From Macrolepiota albuminosa (Eukaryota > Basidiomycota > Agaricomycetes > Agaricales > Agaricaceae), in contig JAMWFC010000059.1 of NCBI GenBank assembly GCA_027475525.1, positions 1 to 64,000 on the forward strand: 64,000 nt of DNA, in the 5' to 3' direction. Below are positions 10,504 through 22,047 of the stretch, piece by piece (positions within the stretch are counted from its first letter, which is position 1; every line of letters begins with the position of its first letter). Made by a program: the position numbers and the translations under genes. The notes under the pieces were generated by a model. It did no database searches. It was not told where the DNA came from and saw only the letters and a program-made list of their open reading frames with translations.

Positions 10504-11548
10504 TTCCATGGCGGAGGAGGAAGGTGCACCGAGAAGGGGATGAGAGGAAGCCGGATTTGTAATAATGGAGGGGGGGAGGCGGTACAAAGTTTCCCGGAAT
10601 GGGCAGGGCATTGGAGTCCCCCGAAATGGAAAGGGCATTGGAGTTGCCGGAAACGTGGGACGTGGGAGTGTGCAAGGCAGGTAGGAGTGCCGTAGCCTGA
10701 GGAATATGCTGGGCAATATCAGCACCGAAACGTTGGAGTAGAGACAGGAGTGCGTCACGAGGAATGGGCGCTGTATCAGGGATGGATGAATTGAGAGGTA
10801 CCGGAGGAATGGGTAAGGTTTCCGGGAGAGGAGGCAAGGAGAGGTAGGAAGGAGCGCGGGCTGTCTGGAGAAGAATGTCAGCATCCTGGAGAGTGATCTG
10901 CCCGGAGGAGGGACGACTGAGTAAGGCAGAGACTTGGGTGTTGGGAGGTGGTGCTAGGAGGGGGAGATGGATGGGAGGTGTATGAGGTTGCGTGAGCGGG
11001 GAAGGGAAGGGGGCTGGTGTCAAAGACTAGGGGGAAGCTCGGCTGGGGTGAGGGTATGACGAGGAGTAAAGAGTATGGTGCTGTGAAGTGTTTGTGTCGC
11101 CAATAGGTGATTGGCCTCTGATCCCAGGGTGGGTGGCTCGGGGTTGGGAGGAGCTGCGGGGCCCGAGTTGATGACTGGAATGGTGCTGGGAGGAGCGGCG
11201 GGGTGAGATCGGATTGGATGGGGTACTGTCGGAGATTGGATCAGAGTCTTCGTCGGGAGCAGAGGTATCTTCAGTGAGTTCGCATATGGAGGCCACGGCG
11301 GGCTCAGTTACGTGAGAGGGACGGATAGTACGACGGGTGGGATTGCCCGTGGACATGAGGAATGAAGTAGAGGCATTCCGAGTCAAACGCGCCATCCGAC
11401 GCGCGGGCCTCAAGGTACGGAGGGTTAGGCCTCGCTGGAAGAGGCAGTTGGAGACATGCTGACTAGCTGACGCGCGAAGAGGAGAGGGAGCATAACTGAC
11501 GCAAAATTCGAAGAGAATACAAACGAGAAGTTCAACGTTCAACAACAA
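10316..11548 (-). pseudogene. Pro/Ser-rich reading frame with one in-frame stop, gag-like
   Basis: Two long frames (11,548-11,027 and 11,023-10,316) are in the same phase and separated by a single TAG at 11,027-11,029. The product would be ~410 residues, rich in Pro and Ser, with a local repeat (SGNSNALSISGDSNALPIPG). Near its 3' end another frame reads LPIPVRIQRIFNAGW, which resembles text in agaricomycete retroelement or hypothetical proteins. Composition fits a degraded gag or a disordered protein; no catalytic domain is visible. Confidence 0.4.
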
Positions 11549-11630
11549 AAGCGCAAAGTCATGTGACCACTACGATTGGTCTCAAAAATGCGTCCCGCAT
11601 TCATCCCGTGACTCCTTTCTGCGGACTCAT

Positions 11631-12340
11631 AATTCTGATTGGATCAGAGAGGCAGTGCTATGAAAGGGGAAAGTTTTTTGTACACGCTGTTGTTCTCGAA
11701 ACTTATGTCCGTCGTCCTGCAGCGCCGACCCTGGCGGCTGCAAGATTCTGAGGTGGTCTCGTTCATGCACGGTGCCGACCTTGGCGGCCGTCGTGTGCTC
11801 GATTCACTGGTCCGTCGGTACCCTGCCATGGCCGTTTTATGACCCTGTTTCCCATCGGCCGTGGCCTCATCAAATTCGCCTCCGGTCGCCTACTAGCATC
11901 AGACCTGCTTTCCAGGCCACATGTCTTGCAGAGGACCTGTCCTTCCTACTTGGCCATTCCGCACAACAACAGCCTCGATCACAGTAACGCAGTGCGTTTT
12001 TTCATCCTTTTCTTCACATTTATCCCATATCAACCTCCCAATAGACTCTACCTTGCTCGCTGGCCGCCATGTCTCCACCGCCAACCGACGAACTTTGTGT
12101 TTGTAGATCTTGTCCTTGTTCCCCTAGCAAGAAGCGTTCAATTGCCGTGCGTAGAGTCTACGTACCCACTCGTCACCTCGCTCACATGTTCCTGCAGTCT
12201 ATCGTCGCCAGTGCTGACGTTCAGAGCCTCAAATGAAATTTTCCGGCAGTTGCTGCCCACGACCAAGACCACCCACCCACTTCCACGGCTTTGACAAGGA
12301 ATCCCACTCCGTTCCGCATTCATTGATGGGATGGGATGTT
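11631..12340 (+). repeat. Dispersed repeat R, copy R3
   Basis: Begins attctgattggatcagaga, includes the internal near-duplicate gcgccgaccctggcggc / gtgccgaccttggcggcc, and continues through the core to a weak acc/acg tract. It supplies the gap-spanning sequence missing from R4. Confidence 0.85.
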
Positions 12341-14205
12341 CTAGGTAGTTCTGCGCAAGCTTAGCCCATCACAAAATAAATTCACTGGTATTCAGAGTCC
12401 CGCCTTGGGCACCTTTGCTCCAACTTCTTGGTATAAGAGATTTCATTGCGAATGCCATGAGTTTTCCGGGATCAAAAGGGTTCTATCACATAACCCCCCA
12501 TGTTCTTTTCTTAGAACTCAATTCTTTGTCTATGAGATTTTGATAATTGAGGCAGCTTTTGAGAAAGCACTGTGCAGCATGATTGACTCAGGATATGTAG
12601 CTCACAAAACTTATTGATCAGATACACTGGCTGGCCTACCCTGAGCTCTCATTTTTGCAAAGACGCAACAATTACAAGTGACTCCTACCAACACTTGCCT
12701 ATCTTCACAGGCCAGGGACATCAGCCATGACCTCTCCATGGATGCCCCAGACAGCTTCATCTGGCGCCTCTTCATTATTCGGCTCACTTCTCCTCTCAGA
12801 ATGCTACGATGCATTCTACTATGAGCTGTTTTGTCTGCCCAGCCATCAACTTCTCAGCCCTTAAAATTGACTGGGCTGACTCCTCATTACCTAAAGATTT
12901 CATCTTGACCGACAAACAGGGTTACTAGCTGAATGATGATGTTGTCTCAGGATCCAAGCTTTTTCTTGTACAAGCCTTACAGCATCTTGTGTCAGCATGG
13001 AAAACATGCCACTCGACATGCCTAGGGCCTTGAATGTTTCCAAACTCTGAAAAGTACTCTAACACGGCATCAATACAGTTTCTGAAGCAAGGGCTTATGT
13101 TTATTGAATTAGCTCTTTTGGTGATGTGATTTTGAAGATTTCTGAGCGTCGACTTCAAACAGTTGACAATTAAAATAACAACCAATTCTCAAGAAAGCCA
13201 TAACCAAAAAATAGTATGTTGACACAGGAAATTTCATTCACAATGTCAACGAATCTAACAACAGCTAGTCAGTTGGGGCTTTTCGCACTGCTAGAGATGC
13301 TAATTGTTCCGTAGACTCTCAGGACTAGTCTTTGCATCGTAAAAAGCATGATCCTCAGCAGCACATTCTATTATTCAGGATGCATTCCAAAAACTTGACA
13401 CCAACGAACCAACCGGAAAGTTGTGGTTGTTACATGGGCCAGCGGGCAACTTATGTCATTTCAAGACGTTCTGTACATGTAAAAAATGAAACACAGTCCA
13501 TGAACATTTCCTCAAACTATGACAGTATCGTATCAAAAGAGATAAAAAAAAGAACCAGATAAACATCAGCAAGGTCCAAGAACAAACAGCGAGTAAGCAA
13601 GAAGAAGAAAAGACAAACTCAAGTCGTGAATTCACTGGGCAGATAACCTCTTCATGCTCAGATATATCACACCTCCACCGACACCCTGGGCTTGTCATCA
13701 GCGTCGGTTGCATGTCTCCAATGTCATGCAAGCAAATACTCACATGTTACTTCTTCCCCTTCTGGGTGGATGATGAATTTGCCTTTTTTTCGTTCCTGAT
13801 TCTGGCCATCTCTACAGCATCACACTTTTGACAAGTCTCTCCTGCAACTCGAATAACACTGGGATGAACGTTGCAGAAAAAGAGGTGAACACCAAGACAG
13901 GTTCGGCTTTTGGCAGTCGAACGGCAGATGGGGCTGCAGTGAGGTTAAAGTTTGGCAAAGCTAATCTGAATCTAGATCAACTTACCAGTGATGTTTGCCC
14001 CCGTCCCCCTTGCCGCTGGTCATTGAATAGATATCGCTAATTAGCTTAAGCTGAGGGACTAATACCGTTCTATTCTTTCAAAAATGCATTATAGGCTCTA
14101 CTTATATCTACTCACACAGGTGCAAGCTTCTGTTTTCCCGCCTTGGGAAAACAAAAGATGAAAAGCAAGCATATTATTTGACGGAGAAATATGCTTAGTA
14201 CAAAC
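12341..14205. other. Gene-poor, probably decayed sequence
   Basis: Short minus-strand frames at 12,611-12,814 and 12,925-13,185 have Cys-rich text but no domain I recognise. The sequence is AT-rich with frequent stops on both strands. Confidence 0.4.
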
Positions 14206-16001
14206 GTGGTCAGCTGGGCTGTGTGCATGCGGTTCTCTTCCCATCTCTCTATCTGTGATTTCTTAGTAAGGTATTTGACAACAAAATAATTTCACATTTT
14301 TTTTTAAAAAAAAAGGAAATAGCATAAATCTGCACCCAAAATATCTTGCATCATGTATGTAGATATATCGCCTTTTCATTATGCTGCACCCCAACTATTT
14401 TACACTACATCTAATGCAGACATATCTACTTCTTATTATGTTCATCTTGCATCTATGTTTGACGCAAACTTATTGACTTGTCATCATGCTGTGCCCACTG
14501 CATTTGGTTATTTGATGTTGAGAAGAGTAGGTTGGGCAGTGTGTCCGACAAAGATAGGTTTCGCAAGTCGTGCACTGCTTCTTTTCAGGCATGTGGTACT
14601 ACAGCCCTCTTAGTTCTATTTTTTGTGCTCTTTGTCCTTGGAAAAAAGTAACCAAAGCAGCCATGTACAGTTGCCCTCCTAGGCCAGATCTCTCTAATAA
14701 ATGACTGATCTGCTCAACTTTGGCTGAAAGTCCCATGGGGCCCCACAGGGAAACCGTAGATACAGTGGGAAATCCACTAAAAGAACACTCTGCAGGCTAA
14801 CAATAGCTCAAAAGACGACGACGGTCTTCCGCTTTGGAGGAAACACAAGCTTCCATACATTAACACCTGCTTCCAGCACGGCAACATCCGGTATCGATAA
14901 CGATTTTCCTATTCTTGCCCCATCTGACTTTGATCTCAAGGGTGATCAAGGATTTTCCGGTCATGTTCTTGTTATCTTAGAATCACAATTTTCATCTCCA
15001 TGTGAGACATGACGGAAGATGGTTCAGGTGCAGCCATCACACTTATGCCATTGTTTCTATAGTCCTTGAATCGGGCAAATAGAATAAATGAACAAAATTT
15101 ATTTTTACCACCAGCAAGCCACTATGCAGGGCTAAGAAGTAGGGGTAGGGCCATAGTGTGCCCTACACCTATTAAGTATTCTGATGGTCTATCTATCTGT
15201 GGTTATGTAAGACAACTTTTTGAAGTAGAACTCTCTTCTCATGGTTCGTGGCAGCATGAGTGTTGAATCGGGTGATATCGCAGACTCCTCTGAGTGGAAC
15301 ATGTGTTTGTTGGGGTTAGTCAGGTGCTACTGATGGGGGATTTTCGTTACTTGTGTTCTCCTGGTGTGTCTGCAGACATGGGGTGTCTTGACCTCCCACG
15401 GTGTGTTGACCTGGTTTTGCTCTTGCCATCCTCTTTTTCTCTGCAATCCCTGTCTCTTTCCCTGCTCTTTTCTCTTCCGTCATTCACCCTCGACCAGCTT
15501 ATAATCTGCCTCCCTATCCCCTTTCATCCTCCTCCACCAGCTTTCCTCCTGCTCCTTGTTCTCTTTGTTGTTTAATGTCAGCGTTTTTTGTTGTCTTCTT
15601 TTCTTTCCAGTTTTCATAAAGGCTCTCATCTTGGTGAGGAATTTAACCATTGCTTTGATTCTTTTCTTGTCTCTAACAGTACTCTCAGTTCCATCTGTTC
15701 ATCTGCCTCTTGTAGTATGTGCAGGTACTCTTCATACCTTGGGCGCTCCTGGATGTGTTTGGAGCCTGTGGAGGGGGTTTGCCCAGAGTTAATTCAGGCT
15801 CAGTTCAAGTCACCACCTTTGTCTCTGTATTCCTCGTCTGATACTTGTACTTAATTAAGTCTCTAGTAGTAGTTCACTAGTATAACGGCAGGATGCCAGA
15901 ATGAGGATGAGACGTTTCATTCTTCTCTACTTAGACCTTACTAAGAAATCACAGATAGCGAGATGGGAAGGGGACCACATGCACGCAGCCCGGCTGACCA
16001 T
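14206..16001. mobile_element. Inverted-repeat-bounded element, 1.8 kb, probable degenerate DNA transposon
   Basis: Bases 14,206-14,271 and 15,936-16,001 are inverted repeats of 66 bp with about 58 matches (outer end gtggtcagctgggctg, inner end gatttcttagtaagg). The interior has broken minus-strand coding text (GSKHIQERPRYEEYLHILQE and a Lys/Glu-rich stretch) but no recognisable transposase catalytic domain. No convincing target-site duplication is visible. The right end lies 124 bp upstream of the kinase ATG. Confidence 0.55.
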
Positions 16002-16125
16002 GCTACTGTGACCTGGCACGCGCGTGGGGAATCAGTTGATCGCATGTACATATCAGCCCTTGCTTCATCCTCGCTCTTCCCCTAACGCTTGCCTTATCTC
16101 TCTATTTCTCTCTTCAACTGTCTTA

Positions 16126-17607
16126 ATGTCAGACGTTCATCTGACTCATGACCCGCTCTCGAGTGCATCAGAAGCTTCCTCCACCCCCTCTTTTATTGAA
16201 CAGGTCGATTTAAACTCGATTGCATCCCTAGCAACAGCTGCCCGCCAACGCACCACCTCGATTAATGTGACGTGCACAGTCAATTCCCTTCCCAAAGCTG
16301 GTTCTTACAATGTGGTCTGGTTTGTCGACTTCGAAGATAACGTCCACTGGGTATTTCGTACCCCTCGAGCCAAATGGAACCCTTGGTTGGAAAGACGTCT
16401 GCGGTCGGACATCATTACCATGAAACTCATTCAGAGTCGCACAAACATCCCTATACCTCTCATTCACGACTTCTCTGTCGATACTAATAACGCCTTTGGC
16501 CGACCATATATAATTTTTGATCGCGTTGAAGGCACCCAACTTTCTAAGTTGTGGTTCGATACGAAGTGGTTTACAGAGGAACGGCGCAAAAACGTCTTCC
16601 ATTCTCTCGTTTCATGCATGATCCAGCTTCGGGATCTCGAATTCTCAGCTATTGGGTGTCTTGATTATGACCCAAAGACTGATTCTCACGTCGTGGGTCC
16701 TCTGCTTCCTTCCGTCGGTGAGATCTGGGAAAAAGAAGAAGATATAATTTTGAGGGGTCCGTATAGCACTGTACATGCGTACCTGTTGGACGGCATTACC
16801 AGAAAGGCTTCTGTGACATCTGAAGAGCACCAGCAATCCTGCCTGTCCCTGTTACGCCTTTTTGCAGGCGGTTTGCCTGATCAATCGCTAGACGGTCCCC
16901 CGTTTGTCCTGTCCATGCCCGACTTTGGATACCAAAATATTTTTGTTGATGATGAGGGCCACGTCACAGGTCTGATCGATTGGGACGATGCAAGCACTTG
17001 TCCGCGACAAGGTGGCTTTGCCAGGTATCCTTCCTGGATCACTCGAGACTGGGATCCTATGATGTATGCATATCCTGGTCAGAGGGTGGCACGCGCACAG
17101 GATCAGGATAAAGAGAGTTCCTATGGAGAGGACCAGGATAAAGAGAGTTCCTACGGAGAGGACGGCAGTGATGGTTCCGGCAATGAGGATTCACCACCTC
17201 AGCGCAATAAGGATGCCGCTGAAATAGAGGAAGACACCCCTGCAGTTAACGACATTGATGGGACAGCTTCTCAGTCGGTTCACATTCCCTCCCGTGAAGA
17301 GCTGCAAGAAGATTCACCAAAGGTCCTTCAAAAGTTTCGCGACGAATACCTCTGTATATTTGAAGACGTGGATCCTCTCTCTGCAAACTATACTTTCAAC
17401 TCGCATATTTACGAAGCCATTGAAATTGCTATTGGTTCTACTATTTGTCGCGACCGTATACTTGAACGATTGACAGAATATGTTTTTGGATACCATCCCA
17501 CTTGGGGTAATCTGACATCATGGCATCTACTACTAGGTATTGGCAGTGGACGATATCGCGGTGACTGTTACAGCAATAGCTTGATTGGCCAGAGGGCTGC
17601 TCAATGA
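16126..17607 (+). CDS. APH-like kinase-fold protein, intronless, altered catalytic loop
   Basis: A single 493-codon frame. The first ATG is at 16,126 (cttaatgtcag). Text typical of the fungal phosphotransferase (APH/PF01636-like) family: NIPIPLIHDFS, GRPYIIFDRVEGTQLSKLW, and the catalytic region MPDFGYQNIFVDDEGHVTGL followed by IDWDDAS. The catalytic-loop Asp (residue ~266), the metal-binding Asn and the IDWD metal motif are present. The His that normally precedes the P-D (HPD) is Met. This fungal family is huge and its substrates are mostly unknown, so drug resistance should not be assumed. A variable acidic insert with a 10-residue tandem repeat follows, then a helical tail. No disruptions. 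Confidence 0.8.
   Translation: MSDVHLTHDPLSSASEASSTPSFIEQVDLNSIASLATAARQRTTSINVTCTVNSLPKAGSYNVVWFVDFEDNVHWVFRTPRAKWNPWLERRLRSDIITMKLIQSRTNIPIPLIHDFSVDTNNAFGRPYIIFDRVEGTQLSKLWFDTKWFTEERRKNVFHSLVSCMIQLRDLEFSAIGCLDYDPKTDSHVVGPLLPSVGEIWEKEEDIILRGPYSTVHAYLLDGITRKASVTSEEHQQSCLSLLRLFAGGLPDQSLDGPPFVLSMPDFGYQNIFVDDEGHVTGLIDWDDASTCPRQGGFARYPSWITRDWDPMMYAYPGQRVARAQDQDKESSYGEDQDKESSYGEDGSDGSGNEDSPPQRNKDAAEIEEDTPAVNDIDGTASQSVHIPSREELQEDSPKVLQKFRDEYLCIFEDVDPLSANYTFNSHIYEAIEIAIGSTICRDRILERLTEYVFGYHPTWGNLTSWHLLLGIGSGRYRGDCYSNSLIGQRAAQ
17104..17163 (+). repeat. 30-bp coding tandem duplication in the kinase
   Basis: Two 30-bp units encode QDKESSYGED twice, differing by one silent base (tat/tac). In-frame, in an acidic linker. 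Confidence 0.9.
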
Positions 17608-17879
17608 CTAGTCATACGTCCATACTTTGTGACTCTACAGAATATGTCTGCAAGTATTTTCCTAATCTTGCCATTTTCAACTGGCTGACAGATAGCCAGG
17701 GTTGGTGTTTTCTACTCATGAATCTAGAATGATTACATGCATCTTTTATTGAACCTTTGAAGCCTTGCAGGTACGAGTTGAGTCTAGTGACATGGTGTAA
17801 TTATTTAGTGCCTGTCTCGGTCACGAGTGTGCATGAAATTGCTCACCCGTAGAGGTTGACTGCTCCCTTTAATCCAGAA

Positions 17880-18300
17880 TATTACATCAGTGGCAAGGAT
17901 GATCGTGTATTGATGAGGACCTACAGTTCCGTTGAAAAAGTTCCTGCCTTGACACAGGTCGTTGTAAGTTAGGGGAGCGACGATCCCTGAGCCTGGGGCT
18001 TTATTTTCTGCGTCAAGATCAATGAAGTATTCAGCGCGAGTGATGGGATTTTGTGGACATTCGTTGTCTGTCAAGATGCAGGTCAAAAAGGGGAAGTTAC
18101 TTCCGGAAACATGTGATATGCACCGACCTGGATGGCTATGAAATGCTTAGTTTTTGTATACAGTGCATAAAGACTTAAAACCTACCGATTACAGGTCCCC
18201 CATGCGTAATTTGATTCGGTGCTGTGACGTTAATTACGCCTAGAATATACGCCTGCCAGGCAGCTCTCCAGTCCGACGCGTTTGTGCGCAGCTCATCCCC
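17880..18300 (-). pseudogene. GH35 beta-galactosidase fragment
   Basis: Two exon-like pieces read LRTNASDWRAAWQAYILG...APNQITHGGPV and EYFIDLD...IVAPLTYNDLCQGRNFFNGT. Both match consecutive parts of fungal GH35 beta-galactosidases. The catalytic NEY that should follow GGPV is missing, and neither the N-terminus nor the remaining ~700 residues are present. The upstream end abuts R4 at ~18,315. Confidence 0.65.
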
Positions 18301-18314
18301 CAACCTAAATGACA

Positions 18315-18939
18315 CGAAGAAACAAAACATTCGTGAGCCAGCGTTCTGTGATGTATTGGCGATCGGTGACTGTATAGGATGGCCGAAATGGGATTCTGAT
18401 TGGATCAGAGAGGCAGTGCTATGGAAGGGGAAAGTTTTTTGTACACACAGTTGTTCTCAAAACTTATGTCCGTCGGCCTGCAGCACCGACCCTGGCGGCT
18501 GCAAGATTCTGAGGNNNNNNNNNNNNNNNNNNNNNNNNNNNNNNNNNNNNNNNNNNNNNNNNNNNNNNNNNNNNNNNNNNNNNNNNNNNNNNNNNNNNNN
18601 NNNNNNNNNNNNNNATGCACGGCGCCGACCTTGGCGGCCGTCGTGTGCTCGATTCACCGGTCCGTCGGTACCCTGCCATGGCCGTCCATCGCGACCGCCC
18701 AGTTTTATGACCCTGTTTCCCATTCGGACGAACTTCGTATTCGTCGATCTTGTTCTTGCTCCCTCAGCACGAAGAATTCAACTACCGCACGTAGAGTCTA
18801 CGTACGCACTCGCCACCTCTCTCACAGGACTCTACAGGCTATCGTCACCGGTGCCGACGTCCAGAGCCTCGAACGAAATCTTCCGACCCACCGCTGTCGT
18901 CGCCCATGACCGCGACCACGACCACCCGTCCGTGATCAG
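18315..18939 (+). repeat. Dispersed repeat R, copy R4 (longest left part, contains assembly gap)
   Basis: Shares with R8 a left extension starting cgaagaaacaaaacattcg, followed by gattggatcagagaggcagt, the core and the (accacg)n tract. At 18,939 it joins the SNF8 fragment directly. Confidence 0.85.
18515..18614. other. Assembly gap of exactly 100 N
   Basis: A nominal gap inside R4. Three other R copies (11,756, 41,212 and 56,510) have exactly 11 bases between the gcaagattctgagg and atgcacgg flanks (tggtcccgttc or a one-base variant). Confidence 0.95.
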
Positions 18940-19591
18940 ACATCCATCGCATTGCGGACGGTACCCAATGTACTCTTCCGCAGAGTTCATTTTGATCATC
19001 AACCCAACAAAGCCCATCTCTGTGGACCATGTTCTCCAACGTTGCACTCGCTCGCTCTCGAGTCCAGCCCCTCCTCTGAACCAGGATATCTTCCACGACG
19101 CGTCCACCCTCAACTTGGGCAATCGCGAGAACAACCGACTGATCTTCGTCAAGTTCTTTAACCACACTCCGCACCATCTTCTTCCCGCCTATTTCTACAA
19201 CTTGGTAACCTGCCCCTAATTGTTGCAGGGTCTTGATGCTCCGCAAAACGTCGTCTTCGGTTATCTCTCCTCCATGCACACCAAGCTCATATTGCCAATC
19301 TCCTAGGCCAAGCACCTCCGCCCACCAGCCACCCTTTCTCGGACCGGCGAGGGGATCAACACCGATAGAAGAGCACATCTGCTGGAATGCATGGCGGAAA
19401 GTAGGGTCGTTCTTTATCGAATCACGATGTGTGGAAGCAAATCGGGCAAGTGCGGTGCGAAAATGTGCCAGTTGAGAGTGGAGATGATCAACTTGAGACT
19501 GGGAAAGAGCAGTCGAGAGCTGCGCGAAAGAACGTTTGAATTGTTCTTGCCGATCGAAAGCAGCTAGTCCTACACCACCTCGTCGATGCAT
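18940..19591 (-). pseudogene. SNF8: SNF8 (ESCRT-II subunit Vps22) fragment with internal deletion
   Basis: ATG at 19,591. The text FDRQEQFKRSFAQLS, FRHAFQQMCSSIGVDPLAG, GWWAEVLGLGDWQYELGV, EITEDDVLRSIKTLQQLGAG, MVRSVVKELDEDQ and NMVHRDGLCWVDD is Snf8, the winged-helix subunit of ESCRT-II that sorts ubiquitinated cargo at endosomes. About 35-40 central residues normally between YELGV and GGEITEDDV are absent. The frame runs through VPSAMRW, the usual end, but lacks the stop and reads on into R4. Without the central piece of the first winged helix it is probably non-functional. Confidence 0.75.
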
Positions 19592-20626
19592 TCTCGTTCC
19601 CTAGCAAAACTCATGGTACTTGTGAATCATCGTGATGCAGTGATATGTGGTGTATGTATTTTGCTAGACTACCCCCTGCAATCCAAATATTGTCAGCGTT
19701 GGCACCGCCCGCCTAATCTTCACCCCAGCTTTCATGTACTTTATAAACCCCAAGTTAAACTGTTTGGTTGGTTTTTTAATCTTGGGATCTATGCTTATCC
19801 GCGAGACTGTTTGTTATCACACTTGGTCGACGAACTTTTTGGGCTCGCACTACACAAGGCAAGGGATGGCTTATAAATAGTTCCAGTGTCTCTCTCTATT
19901 CTCAGACACTATCGGTGTCTGCTTTCCAAACGGAGGTCTGTTGGCTGCGGCGGCGCTGTTAGATTGTTCAAATTGCGCCCGCGTTGCACATCATGTATCC
20001 GAGCTGGACGAATCATGCCATCCAATTCCACATATAATTAGTCTCTTCTCACGAATATTTGACATTTCTAGCATGATTGCCACGTGTTGTCTCCTGCATA
20101 CGCTGCTCGATCTAAAATGCGGCTTTCCGTGTGCCGGATGATGGTCTAGCACTCGTAACGCAGGGTCTATCCTCATACTTATGGTGCTTTTTTGTGCCTA
20201 TCACTCTTGTGTCGGACTCATGTCCTACTAAAAGTCGAGGGTACGCTTTTCAAGAACACGTCATGTAGTATTTCAACAGTTTTCAAACTTGCAAGTTTCG
20301 CACTATTATACCATCATCGTCACTAACGCGGGATTCCAGTGATATACCTGGGCACGCTTGCCTTGATATCAAGCGTTACCAAACAACATTCTGTGTGAAC
20401 AAGGATCTCTTATGGGAATAGGATAAGAACAAACCTGCTATTCTTGTCGACTTCAACACACGAAGTCAGTCAAATTAACAGGTATCCTCCTGAGTGAACC
20501 GATTGAACACTGCCATCGTGGTACTCACCCCTTTATAATCTGACAGTCATTTCTATTCGTGTTTTCTTGCCAGCTCTAAACCAGTCCTACATCCATTCCT
20601 TTCACCTTTCCGTCGGTTTTGCTGCC
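19592..20626. other. No supported gene
   Basis: No domain found. A 66-codon frame at 19,941 is unassigned. The last ~100 bp may be the promoter and leader of the cupredoxin gene. Confidence 0.4.
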
Positions 20627-21585
20627 ATGTTTACCACTGGATTGGTTTTCAGTCTTTTACCTGTTTTGATTGTAGCACAGTACGGGGGGCCTGTTCCGCT
20701 GCCCTCTACATCTGCCGCAGTTCCTGTGCCTAGCGCACCTCCAGATACCCCAGCCACATGAATGTTTGTCGTGTCATTGATCCTACGCCACGTTTCTAGG
20801 ACTGAACAGTGAACGCTGCATATCCGGGTCGACGTTGCATTCCAAGGCTCATTTACATTCCATCCCGCCAGTTTTACCGCTCCCAATAACACACAAGTTA
20901 CTTTCTGGTTCCCTTTGTCAGCCCTCTCCTTCTCGGACAATTCATACAAGTTAACAAAGAGTTCTCGTATAGTATACCAAACCTGGATCACTCTGTTACC
21001 CAGTCTTCATTTGAAGCGCCCTGTACACACCTTCCCGCCGTGGGAAACAACTTTGCAGGCTTTGATTCTGGTTTACAACACGCCGTAACCTTTAACATTA
21101 CGATCACAGATGACACTCAGCGTAAGAATTGCATCCCGGTAAAATGATCAACGACGTTTATTGATGCCTTCACATGCAGCGATCTGGTTCCACTGCAAGC
21201 AGGTTCGTTTCATCAAAGATACCAGAACCGATCCTTGTTGATAATCTCTCGCAGATTACACCCTGCGGTCTTGGTATGGTTGGCAGTATCAACGCACCTG
21301 CTACAGGAAACAATTATGATGATGCATTCCTCCAAGCAGGAAAGAATATTGGAGGCTCAGAAACCGTTGTATGATTTTCCACAAAGTTCTCATTATGTTT
21401 CTCGATTGTCGTTGCAGGAGGGCGACATGGGACCGGTGACTGGTGGGGTAAACGCCATTGTGACTGCTCCACCCGCTTTTAGCACCGGTGGTTCCAACTC
21501 CAATGGTTTCAACTGTAACCATCTATACAAGATCCCTCTTGTGTCTTTCGTAGACAGTCTTGCCTTGGCGATGTTGATGACATGA
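20627..21585 (+). pseudogene. Secreted cupredoxin (plastocyanin-like), probably inactive
   Basis: MFTTGLVFSLLPVLIVAQ is a signal peptide. Text then follows the fungal serine-rich cupredoxin family: FTFHPASFTAPNNTQVTFW, LDHSVTQSSFEAPCTHLPA, FDSGLQHAVTFNITITDD, IWFHCKQ, CGLGMVGSINAPATGN and GPVTGGVNAIVTAPP. Introns at 20,917-20,972, 21,122-21,179, 21,203-21,254 and 21,369-21,416 splice in phase. Copper ligands expected are His (DHSV), Cys (FHC), a second His and Met (GLGM). The second His is Pro (ITPCGLGM). The first exon also appears one base short before the ACATGAATG segment, breaking the frame at ~20,757. If functional it would be a cell-surface or secreted protein. Confidence 0.6.
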
Positions 21586-21869
21586 CGTTGCTCTTTCAAT
21601 GCAACCTCATTCAATGGATGATAATCTCTGTTCAGCCTGCGGTATATAAATCATGACTCCGTTGACACGATAGGTATTCACGATGCACGTATCTAGACTT
21701 GAATTTTCGTTGTGGCCATCCCGAGCATGAACGCTTTGAATGAAACCGTCACATTTGCTCCATATCTGAACTTATTCTCGGGACAAAATCACTTTCAACA
21801 GGGGATTGCCCCCGGAACCCAATTCCGACCATGTATTCATCCCTTTCACATTGACCTTGTTCTACCCAT

Positions 21870-22047
21870 GGTACGCACTCGCCACCTCTCTCACAGGACC
21901 CTACAGGCTATCGTCACCGGTGCCGACGTCCAGAGCCTCGAACGAAATCTTCCGACCCACCGCTGTCGTCGCCCATGACCGCGACCGCGACCACGACCAC
22001 CCGGCTACCTCCATGGCTTCGTGGAGGAATTCCAGTCCGCCCGAACA
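21870..22047 (+). repeat. Dispersed repeat R, copy R5 (core only)
   Basis: Starts at gtacgcactcgccacc and ends in aattccagtccgccc, where the TOP3-like fragment begins. The same junction occurs at R8. Confidence 0.9.

Noticed and set aside
16126..17607. Aminoglycoside-resistance gene
   Set aside because: The fold family is shared, but fungal APH-like proteins are numerous and mostly of unknown substrate, and a catalytic-loop residue is changed here.
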